Shown piece after piece: positions 54,733-64,000 of a DNA stretch of 64,000 nucleotides. The notes below the pieces were generated by a model. The model was not told the DNA's origin. It did no database searches and was given only the letters and a program-made list of their open reading frames with translations. Positions within the stretch are counted from its first letter, which is position 1, and each line of letters starts with the position of its first letter. This DNA is from Elmis aenea (taxonomy: Eukaryota > Arthropoda > Insecta > Coleoptera > Elmidae): NCBI GenBank assembly GCA_947652605.1, contig OX393576.1:10876575-10940574 (forward strand), in the 5' to 3' direction. Position numbers and translations under genes: made by a program.

Positions 54733-56019
54733 TCTTCTTCTTAATCGGTTTCTCTTGTACCTTTCGGTGTCGAGGTATATTTTTCTATTTCTGTATTAAA
54801 TTACTCCACTCCTGCCTATCGTTAGCTAATTGTGGCACACCTCTCCAGCTGACCCCTTTTTCTTCTAGTCTCTGCCTCGCGTCTTTTTCCCATTTTATTC
54901 TTGGTCTTCCTCTATTTCTTTTTCCCTCATCTTCATTTTCCATCCTATTTTCGCGTATCTACTTTCTGGCATGCATAGTAGATCTCAAGCCATCTTCATT
55001 GATTCGTCTTCATCTTTTTTTTAACATCTGTTACTCCTAGGTTTTTCGAATTTTTTCGTTACTGATTTTATCGATCAGCCTACGTCCTTTTATTCTTCTA
55101 AGAAATCTTATTTCCTGTGCCTGTATTCTTTGTTACGTCTACATTGAGTTGCAAGTCTTTTGCGCTTTTTGCTAATAGCACCACATTATCTGCAAATGCT
55201 AGTTCTGTTAAGGTTACCGGTTTTAGATTATTCCAACCCCAGTAGGCTTTCTTTGTATTTTATTTACATTCTTTAATTATTTTATCCAAAACAATTATAA
55301 AGAGCAGTGGACTTAATGTGTCTTCTGGTCTTACTCCCACTGTTCTTATGAATTCCTGGGAACTGCTGTTATGGATTCGCACATAATTTCTTCTAATCCT
55401 ATATAAACTCTTGATGGTGTTTATTAATCCTTATCCCACTCTACTTTGTTTCAATATCTTCCAGATCTTTTCCCTTGGCACTCTGTCGAAGGCTTTAGAC
55501 AGATCGATAAAGCACAAGTACAGCATCTTTGAATGTTCCATTGTTTTTTTACTTAACTGTCAACGTAAAAATTAGATCCTGCGTGCTTCTACCCGGTCTG
55601 AAGCCACATTGCGCTTCTTCCAAATTTCTTTCAAAATGTTTCAAAGATCTCTCCTCGAAAATTCTTTCATATAACTTTCTAACACACAGAAGAGATATGC
55701 CTCTATAATTTTCGCATTTTTTACTATCGCCAGTCTTGAATATCGGTAATATAACATATACCTCCCAGTCCTGTGGAATATCTTTTTCCTGTCATGCTTT
55801 ATTTACTATTCTTATTAGCATTTTTCTTCCATCTACTGTCTACTCCCATGTGCTTAATCGTTTAAGGTAAAATGACCTGTTGTTTTTTTAATTTTCATTT
55901 TATATGTCGCTGCTTCCAGCTCATCTTCGGTTATTTCTTGTTCATATTCTTGTTCGATTGTTTCGTATTCCTCCTGCAAGCTCTTCTTCCTCATCATTTA
56001 TTATGGGGAATTATATATT
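54733..56019 (-). pseudogene. Decayed LINE reverse transcriptase fragment, copy 2
   Basis: Closely related to 10401-11993 in the same orientation, from the tcttcttaatcggtt end to gaattatatatt. Relative to copy 1 it lacks about 340 bases (joined at 55133, equivalent to 10812-11155). Frames are broken throughout. Confidence 0.8.
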
Positions 56020-56359
56020 TAAAAGAAAGTCTTAGAAATTATTAATCGTATTTTTTATTTTTGTTCTCAATAAAATTAGATTGACCCTTGTACTCCAACA
56101 ATTACCTCGATTTCCATAACAGGATTGAAAATTACAATAATGTGCGTCCAATTTGTGCAAAGTGACAATTTTTCACATTAAAAATACTATAAATATAAGC
56201 CTTGCTTTGTACGAAGAACAATAGAATAATATTATCTTACAAAACATAAAAATTGTACTTGACCACAGATTGCTCCGTCTCAAGGACTCGAAGTTATAAT
56301 ATAGTATAACCGCATTTGACATGCCATTCGATAGTCGGTAACATTATTTGGAAACTAAC

Positions 56360-56540
56360 CGGCAAATATCGGCTTCCTTATTTGTAAATCGTCGCCAGAG
56401 GCCACAACAAACCCATCAGGAGCTGTGTTTGGATACGATCTCGCTAGTAATCGGCTTAAACCTGAACTTGAATCACATTTATTATATAACTTTCTCTTCC
56501 AGAGTTTAATAACGAAAAATTCTAGTAAATTAAGCTTCAT
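56360..56540 (-). CDS. Candidate first coding exon, minus strand (gene unknown)
   Basis: On the minus strand an ATG at 56540 opens a 60-codon frame ending at the donor G|GTTAGT in phase 1. The first part is hydrophobic and basic (MKLNLLEFFVIKLWKRK). The second part (SSSGLSRLLARSYPNTAPDG, FVVASGDDLQIRKP) has unusually good codon quality for this region. No next exon or homology was recognised; chance is possible. Confidence 0.28.
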
Positions 56541-56783
56541 TTATTATTCACGCTTCACTTTTAGTATTTAATGTACATCGAAATTTATGTATGGGTACAT
56601 AATTAGAAAGTGTTTTGTTACTAAACAACACTGGCTCTATTTAAAAATTTTAATTTCACCTTTTCTATAATTAGCAGGCTAGAACATCTTGTTCAACAAC
56701 AAAAATATTACTTCGGTATCAATTAAATGCTTATTTAAGTTTTATTGAATTTTCACTATAATTAAAGCAAGAAATGTTGAATA

Positions 56784-57786
56784 CAGGGTGATTAAATTTC
56801 GGGTACCACTAGTTTATTTATTTTAAGAGCGAGGAATTGGCTTCAATTTGGCCAATAATTTTAATGCTGTAATCTTCCTTCTTCTTAATCGGTTCCTCTT
56901 GTACCTTCCGGTGTCGGGGTATTTTTCCTAGCAGAAATATCTAAGAATTTCTAGCTGGTTGCAAATTATACAATTAATCAAGATTATATTAATGTCAAAA
57001 TGACAGTTTTAACAGAATAACAAAATAATTGGGGCGTTGTTTGCATAAACAACACTTGTCAGTTTTTTTTTCAAATCTGAGACTACACTTTCAATGGATA
57101 ATTGGCGCCATTTCTGACATCCCTTATGCAAAATAATTCCGTAATAACCCCAGTAATTCATAGTATAAGCGCGGAAACTAATGATCCTTCAGCTCCTGAT
57201 ATTGATGCAGACGACAACAGCAGCCAAAGTAGCGAAAATGAAAAATTTCTAAAATTGACATGTGTTGTTTATGCAAACAACGCCTCAATTGTTTTGTTTT
57301 TATTTTTTTGTATAAAATCATTTGATTCAAAATTTGGACAAAATGAGTTTTGCTCAAATTTTTGTGGTAAAATATCATTTTAGATATTAAGTGTCATATA
57401 TCATTGAACTCAGAAGACTAAATGCTATCCGACTATGAGATTAATTTTTTTTCGCCGTATTTAAAAAAATGAAGTTGATGATGTTTCTGAAGAGACGAAA
57501 CGTTGTTGGAAATGTTATGTTATCTCAAAATATAAAGCGTAAGAAGTTGCTATGGAGAAGTGCTTCCAGATTGTCGATATCTTAAAAAATGTTGAAAATA
57601 GGGCAATAAAACGAAAATCAATTTTTTCATTTATTCAGGAATATTTTTTGAACTAAGACAGCTATGAAAATTTTCTTTGCAGATATTTGATGAGCATATT
57701 TCGCAAATTTGCCCTAATTTAACCGATCTCGTAGCTCTGAAAATAAGCGAGATCCTTATGCATTTGATCGAATTTGGGACACGCTG
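56784..57786. mobile_element. Possible CAGGGTG-class element with nested inserts
   Basis: The left end cagggtgattaaatttcg and right end cgaatttgggacacgctg have TA flanks, and aagagcgagg and aagcgagatcc lie near the two ends. The interior holds a LINE 3' scrap (about 56874-56930, cttcttaatcggttcctctt) and a MITE. The pairing of the two ends is likely but not certain. Confidence 0.5.
57022..57296. mobile_element. 275-bp MITE with GGCGTTGTTTGCATAAACAA arms
   Basis: Inverted arms: caaaataattggggcgttgt and onward, against caacgcctcaattgttttg. The Ser/Asp-rich open frame inside (57102-57383) crosses the right arm and is not supported as a gene. Confidence 0.65.
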
Positions 57787-58382
57787 TATAAGTTTAGGTC
57801 TATTATGATTGAAACCGTTACACAATTCTTCGATTTACCATAACATTTGTCTTTTTTATAATGATGCCTAATTGTATCTTTTTAAGTTGTGTATGTTGAA
57901 CATAAAAAATGGTTGAACGAAGATCGCATACTTCGCGAAAGAATTTTATTTTTGTACCGAACAACGTGCAAATAATTAAACCGTTAAGTATTTAGCGTGT
58001 TTCCGCATTTACGGTTTTAAGGATCATTAAACGCTGTAAATGTCAGCAAAATTCCTCTGAAGGTAAAGGATAACTAGCACTTCCAAGTTACGCTACAACT
58101 ATCACAGTTTCTGCAGTATGTGAACAACAATTTTTTTACTTAACATTAAACTTCTGTATTTAATGAGTACCCGTGATAGTTTTGTGGCCTTTGTGATTTT
58201 TATCAGTAGTAGTATAACAAGTGCATTGAAAATTATCGATAATTTTTGGTAAATATGCCCGAATGCATGTTGAGCTGAAAAAAACACGAGTGCACGAGTG
58301 ATTTTTTCTGATTCAACTTGCATGAGTGAGGAGTTGTCAAAAATTACAGATTATTTGCAATGCACGAGTTATATTTTGTCAG

Positions 58383-58850
58383 AACATTTCCTTCACCTAA
58401 CCTACCTGTCAAATTAAATGTACGCTATGTCAAATTTTACAAGTACTGTCAGAGTGGTGCGTCAGGGGTCTGGTTTAATCTATATTAAAGTAACGCTGCT
58501 GGTCGCCAAAATTCGTCAAACAATTATCAAGACCTAAATATTTAATTCCCTCTCCAAATTTATATTTTCTACGTTCTACCAATCACAAACTCAGATTTCT
58601 TGGAAACGACCAATAAACGCATGAAAATCTCTTAATTGCGGAAAGCATATTATCAGTGTATGATTATGTTTATTGGTCGTTTTTAGGAAATCTGAGTTTG
58701 TTATTGGTTGAAAACGCAAATTTGACAGGATGATCAACGTCTGACAGCGGAATATAAAATTATTACCGTGTAATAATGCTCCTATTGGTAGTCTCTAGAA
58801 GATTTAAGATTAGTGATTGGTTGAAAACGCAAATTTGACAGGTAAAGGAA
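58383..58850. repeat. Inverted-repeat cluster, probable decayed DNA element
   Basis: Outer inverted pair: tttccttcacctaacc/acctgtcaaatt and aatttgacaggtaaaggaaa. An inner hairpin pairs 58578-58620 with 58668-58710 (aaactcagatttcttggaaa and complement). The phrase attggttgaaaacgcaaatt recurs at about 58704 and 58819. Confidence 0.5.
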
Positions 58851-59520
58851 ATTTTTTAAATGTATATTGAAATATTGCAAAAAGGAAAGTCGACCGTCTC
58901 TAATTACTGCCTCGAAATTTCAGATCATCCGGGATATGGCTCTCCTATTGTTGTCTATATCGTAATATTTCGTTGTATATTGTATGTTTTGTTTTATGAC
59001 GGGATTAACTTGTTGAGAAACAGATAACACACGAATCAAACACTTTAGACAGGTCAAAGATCCCCGCTAAAGTTACTTAATTTGCCCTAACGTGATTGCC
59101 CAGTTCGGTCGATTGATATGATAAATGGTCTTAAGATCGATTGAGATAGATAATTGAAGTCGTGGTATTTGCATCGTTGCATAAGAAATTCTTGAACATG
59201 TTAGTACGTTGACTTCACTATCTTAAACTGGCAATAGCATACCTCTGTGCATGTTGTAGTCGGTTCTAAGCTTGGATGTAAAGTGTGAAGGTATGTTTTT
59301 TTCGAGGCAACGCAACGTGTATTTATGCTTGAAATAATAATTGCCCGTATGTAATAAATATAATGTACAATTTCTTCTTGCTTGTACACACCCACCGTTC
59401 ACATATTTCACTATCAACGTCACCCGTCCACCTTGTACGTATGATGAACTATAAAAATCGTATTTCTTTAGTATGTTTCTGAGAGAAAATATAATTTACT
59501 TACTGACAATTAATTATTAT
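58851..59520. other. No feature recognised
   Basis: No supported gene or repeat boundary. Confidence 0.4.
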
Positions 59521-59529
59521 TCTGTTAAT

Positions 59530-59682
59530 CTGCATGCGTTTAAAGAAGGTTGTAAGACCCATGTAAAACTGCAATTTTAATTTGAAGTACTAGTTGTAAA
59601 GATTGATGTATAAATAGTTTCTTTTATAACTAAATAAAGCCTATTAATATTATTATTACTATTATTATTATTATTGGTAACT
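59530..59682 (+). mobile_element. Possible retroelement 3' tail with (TTA)n
   Basis: The sequence aactaaataaagcctattaa runs into (tta)n, the kind of 3' tail seen on RTE-type non-LTR elements. No coding part is attached. Confidence 0.35.
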
Positions 59683-59849
59683 ACTATAACTTTTCTTGGT
59701 TTTTGGAACGTTCGAGCTCGCCAAAACTAAGAGCCACATAGATGTTTAACTTGACAAAAGTTTGTAAACTTTAAAGGGGATTTAAAATTCGTAATTTCAG
59801 ACAATCCAAAAATACCTGTTTCGTAAGTTTTGTCTCTTAATTAATTAAT

Positions 59850-59915
59850 TAATTTAGTAGTATTTAGTCTACTGTTAGGTGTAGGACTGTTGAGTTATAC
59901 TATGGGTACACAATT
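59850..59915 (-). mobile_element. LINE 3' scrap
   Basis: ggtgtaggactgttgagtta matches the 3' end of the LINE fragment at 35755. Only the extreme end is kept. Confidence 0.45.
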
Positions 59916-61040
59916 AAAAATATATTCAACCAATATTATTCACTCTGATTGGTACAATGTTATATATGCATAAATCTTCTTCATATGTTTTTATGGTTTA
60001 GAAATGTTAATATCCAATAATAGTCCAATATGGCTATATAAATGGTTTATTCAAATTAAAAATATAAAAAATCTACAGAAAACCAAGCAATTCGTTTATT
60101 TTTGGATTGGTTTGTTTTATTTCAAATTTAAACACGGCTCAAAATTCTACATACTTTCGATATTGTAGCTGTACTGAGATTCCAAGTGGTGAGACAATAT
60201 TTTTTCGCTTCCGTCATACTTTTAATTTCAAATGAGTTTTTTGTACGATACATTCACCGTTATTTTATCATTGATCGTTGGCACGGATTGTATTTTATGC
60301 TAACTGGAACAGAATTTTAAAGATTCACGTTGAATAAAACACGCTGCTTTTATATTTATTCAGCTTTCGCTCTGCAAAAACGTTGATATTCATCGCTATT
60401 TTTCGTTTTGTGTTCGACTGTTTTCAAGTCATGCATGAACAGAGTATAATATTTTGGTATCAAAGTATGTGCGAAGATAGCATACTCATATATTTTTTTG
60501 TTTGTATTTGTAATATAATTAGCATTTAATCAACAAATGAACATTGTTTACAAGAAGTTAGTGTATCTATTAATTAAAAACCTTGAAAAAACCGCAAATG
60601 GAGCGAACAAAATAGCGAAATGCTTGAGATAAAAAAGCATTTCGCAATTAAAATGATCTGAAATGGGTAACAGGTTGATAGTAATTGCAAATATTGTTTT
60701 TATAAGCGGAGTTCTTAGAAAACGGCTATTATGTATGCAAAATGTGGTAAAAAAAATTATGTGGAATGTCATCAAAGTGTTTCCTATATGTAAATCACTA
60801 AAGTTAAAACGGAAACTTGGATATGGTTCAATTGAATATTAAAAAGGTAAAAAAAATTGATTATTATGACCCAGAGACCAAGAAATGTGGAATTATGCTA
60901 GTACCCCACTGCCCACTGCCCAGAAGTCCGTTGAAGAGGTTTTCATCTCTGGTTGTTTGTGTTAAGTGCAAAAACTTAAAGTACCGCATCGCATAATGAT
61001 TTTAAATATGTTTATATAACTATATTCATATTTTGCATCT
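59916..61040. other. No feature recognised
   Basis: AT-rich; no gene supported. Confidence 0.4.
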
Positions 61041-61043
61041 GTA

Positions 61044-61302
61044 CAGGGTGATTGACATTCGAGTTTAAGCATGGGGATCTCGTTTATTAAAATAGCTAGA
61101 GTATAGGTTTAAACCTGGCAGAGCTGCTAAATTTGTTGCTCATTAATAATACGAAGAGAAATTGGAAATATCTCAAACGGTATCCGAGAAAATTAGGAAA
61201 ATTAATGAGCGCCAAATTTAGCAGCTTTGCCAAATTTAAACCTATACTCTAGCTATTATAAGCGAGAATCCCCATACTTAAACTCGAATTTCAATCACCC
61301 TG
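61044..61302. mobile_element. 259-bp short derivative of the family B foldback element
   Basis: Ends cagggtgattgacattcgag and its complement with TA flanks. It keeps only the outer 130 or so bases of each family B arm (agctagagtataggtttaaa and complement), joined at 61200. This is a deletion derivative of the 1.5-kb form at 24534. Confidence 0.87.
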
Positions 61303-61954
61303 TATACAATTATTTTTAAAAGGAATTCTAATTGATCACGAGTTTACAGCACATGTCTCTATATTTAGCTCATATCTGTACTTCAATAGTACGCCTTTAA
61401 AATACAAATGCCTGTCGATAAGAGAATCTAACTAGGAAGTCGGTACATTCGTATGTATACATAGCCAACTTTTACTAATGTTGATAACAACAGAAATATT
61501 GATATACGTTGTTCTATGATGTGTGCTTAAAAATCCTTGATGGAATTTGTTCTGTAATTTGTCTTTAGCCTTTCACTCAATTGGCAGTTGATACGACTGT
61601 ATTTATTTTGATAGTGTTATGTGCAAGCTCATGGGACTAAGAAAGATTGTGTTGATGTGGGCGGTTTGTCGTTTTATGCAAATAATGTTTAGAATAAATA
61701 AACTTGAAAGATCATGGGGCGGTTCTGTTTTATGCACATACTTAATTCTATGACAAAGCTTTGTAATTTGTTTTATGGTTCAGGTGGTTGTAATAATGGC
61801 CGCTCCTACTTCATGGTTTTCAGATTACAACTTGTCTGAGGGTGTTTAATTGTTGTTTGAGGTGTAATTACACCGTTATAATTATTTTTTTAAAGAGAAA
61901 ACTGCAAAAATTATACACTTTTTCCATTTTTAATTTTTAAAATTAATTGTACAT
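61303..61954. other. No feature recognised
   Basis: No supported gene or repeat. Confidence 0.4.
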
Positions 61955-62089
61955 TTTTCTTCTTAATCGGTTCCTCTTGTACCTTTCGGTGTCGAGGTAT
62001 TTTTCTTAGTTCTTGATTATGTCTCTCCATCTCTGTCTGTCATTAGCTAACTGTGGCATCTCTTCAGATGACTCCTTTTTCCTCTAGTC

Positions 62090-62346
62090 CAGGGGTTCCC
62101 AAAGTTTTCACCAGGCGGGACAAATTGTAGACTCTGAATATTTGGCGGGCCAAAAAAAAGAATTGTTTTTGAGACCTTGAGTCGTGGAGAACCGACAAAA
62201 TCTTGAAATGTCAAAATATGTAGGTCTGTAAAAAGAAAATTACCTGGTATGATTTCAAGATGGCTGATGGTCTGACATAGCGCGGGCCGTATTTTTAGGG
62301 TCCGCTGGCCCCATTTGTCCCGCGGGTCGTACTTTGGGAACCCCTG
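62090..62346. mobile_element. 257-bp hAT MITE inside a LINE
   Basis: Ends caggggttcccaaagttttc and actttgggaacccctg, inverted. A 7-base match, tctagtc, occurs on both sides (62083-62089 and 62349-62355), an imperfect form of the 8-bp hAT duplication. The LINE sequence resumes afterwards. Confidence 0.8.
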
Positions 62347-62694
62347 TGTCTAGTCTATGTCTCACTGCGTTTTCTCACTTTGGTCTTTGTCTTCCTTCAC
62401 GTATTTTTCCCTCAAACTTCGTCTTTCGTTCCATTTTTGCGTACGTGCTTTCTAGCATGCGTAGAAGATGTCCCAGTATCTTAATTCGTTCTTTCCATCT
62501 TTTTTTTCTTTATGCCTTCCACTCCACGGCTTTTTCTAATTTTATGATTGCTAGTTTTATCAATTAGGTAGTCTACATTCTACTATTATTCTCAAAAGGC
62601 TCATCTCCTGCGCCTGTATCCTTTGTTTTTGCCTTCTTGTGAGTGCCCAAGTTTCTAAATTGTAAGTAAGAATTGGTGCGTACGCTGCATTAGA

Positions 62695-63775
62695 CAGGGT
62701 GTTTTGTAAAAAATGCGAAAAAATCAGGAGATGATTCCCTATCGAAAAGGGGGGTCTTTTATATAAAAATTTTTACTTAATCTTTTTTCGGAGTTAAACC
62801 CCTCTAAAGGGGAGCGGTAAAATTGAGTTTTCATTTTATTTCTCAAATTTGAATAAACGTAGGAGACTGATATTTGGTAGATGTTTATGGTTATTGAAAG
62901 GTTTCCCATAGTAATATTTTCAATCATATCCCACCTTCACAGGGGACTAAAAAGTGCGACCCCTGCTGGGTTTTTTATCAGAACTTTTTGGTGGGTTGAA
63001 ATTTTGCAATTAGAAAAACCTTTTTTGATAGCTTGATTTATTTAGAAACTCTTTTTATTCTTTAGTTCTTCTCGTAAAACCTTCCGGTTTTGAGAAAAAA
63101 ATTAAATACGTTAACATGAACCGTTAAATTAATATTTCAATATAAAACGTTTCATTTTCGTGGTTACCATGGTTTGTTTATGTCCGTATTGGTTAGAATT
63201 GTCGGGTAATAATTCATTTCGACATTTACGCGGCGACAACACTAAAACGCCCGTCAATTCTACCCAATACGAACATAAACAAACCATGGTAACCACCAAA
63301 ATGAATCGCTTTATATCGGAATATTTGATGGTTCATGTTTACCTATCTTATTTTTTACTCAAAAACGGTAGCTTTTACGAGAAAAACTAGAGAATAAAAA
63401 AAGTTTTTAAATGAACCAAGCTTTAAAGTGTTTTTTTTTTAATTCCAAAATTTCGACCCACCAAAAAGTTCTGATACAAAAACCAACAGGGGACGCTTTT
63501 TTCAGCCCCCTGTAAAGGTATGAGATAATAAAAAATATTACTATGGGAAACTATGGGAAACCTTTTAATAAGTATAAAAAATCTACCAAATATCATTCTC
63601 CTACATATATCCAAATTTGAGAAATAAAATAAAAACCTAATTGTATTGCTCCCCTTGGGGGGGTGTAACTCCGAAAGGAGACGTCTGAGGAAAAAAATTG
63701 ATATGAAAGACCCCCCTTAATTTTCGATAAGGGATCACTACCTGAATTTTTTAGCAATATTTAAGAAACATCCTG
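62695..63775. mobile_element. Family A palindromic foldback element, copy 6 (inside a LINE)
   Basis: Ends cagggtgttttgtaaaaaat and tttaagaaacatcctg. Full-length arms meet near 63210, where gttagaattgtcggg faces cccgtcaattctaccc. It splits the LINE copy, so it is younger than that LINE. Confidence 0.85.
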
Positions 63776-64000
63776 TATACTCGCGTCTTGGTTTGTTTTG
63801 AGACCTCTTTCTTACTTATCAAGCATTCATTTGTGACGTGATAAAATTTCGTCGTGGCAACGATTATGTTATTCGGTTCTTCTTTAAATTTACCGTTGCT
63901 ACCTTTATGGTTCCTAAATTTTCAAAACTTCATTTATCTTTTCTTGGCTTGATTAATAACGTTACATGATTCTTCGTCATAACCATTGTGTTTGTCTTTA

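Larger units (their letters stand above)
61955..64000 (-). pseudogene. LINE fragment, copy 3, split by two DNA elements and running off the window
   Basis: Related to the 10401 and 54733 copies but more diverged. The 3' end is at tcttcttaatcggttcctct. The sequence continues on the far side of a hAT insert (62090-62346) and a family A insert (62695-63775), and again from 63776 to the window end. Reverse transcriptase frames are broken. Confidence 0.72.

Noticed and set aside
57102..57383. Ser/Asp-rich 93-codon frame
   Set aside because: Overlaps the arm of a MITE and lacks other support.
1..64000. tRNA or rRNA genes
   Set aside because: No cloverleaf with A/B box sequences or rRNA core motifs was noticed on either strand by eye; a covariance-model scan was not possible here.

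Overview
The window is AT-rich eukaryotic nuclear DNA. Genes have GT-AG introns, poly(A) signals and no bacterial-style operons. The dense mix of CAGGGTG-ended palindromic elements, decayed LINEs, hAT and Harbinger derivatives and a Helitron points to an insect; a beetle is my best guess, at low confidence and from repeat style only.

Two genes are well supported, both on the + strand. At 2387-3916 there is an intact, intronless succinate-semialdehyde dehydrogenase with the family motifs and catalytic Glu/Cys. From 12576 to 23985 there is a Munc13-4/BAP3-type protein (C2A, MUN/MHD region, C2B; the insect gene is staccato). I could build it exon by exon with every intron phase matching, giving 15 exons and about 1092 residues, close to the length of human Munc13-4. 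A further upstream coding exon (8439-8715) and a small alternative exon (12222) imply more than one promoter or splice form. Its introns carry a 102-bp satellite array, two antisense LINE fragments and several palindromic elements; a MITE sits in its 3' UTR.

Possible gene starts, each with only one or two exons visible, are at 39801-39945 (+, contains a PVDLS CtBP-type motif), 30688-30899 (+, weak) and 56360-56540 (-, weak). Any remaining exons would lie outside the window or were not found.

Most of the rest is mobile DNA. At least six different long palindromic (foldback) families share the same outer CAGGGTG terminus and TA target duplication (A: 5740, 20342, 26810, 33635, 44098, 62695; B: 13130, 24534, 61044; C: 22127; D: 31214; E: 40433; F: 47097). 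There are hAT elements with exact 8-bp duplications (18, 5586, 29121; imperfect at 62090), TTA/TAA elements (41537, 44966), a pogo-like element (34084), a Helitron (53126), and LINE fragments (10401, 17308, 29531, 35755, 49850, 54733, 61955). Nesting is common and gives a relative insertion order. The remaining stretches show no recognisable genes.
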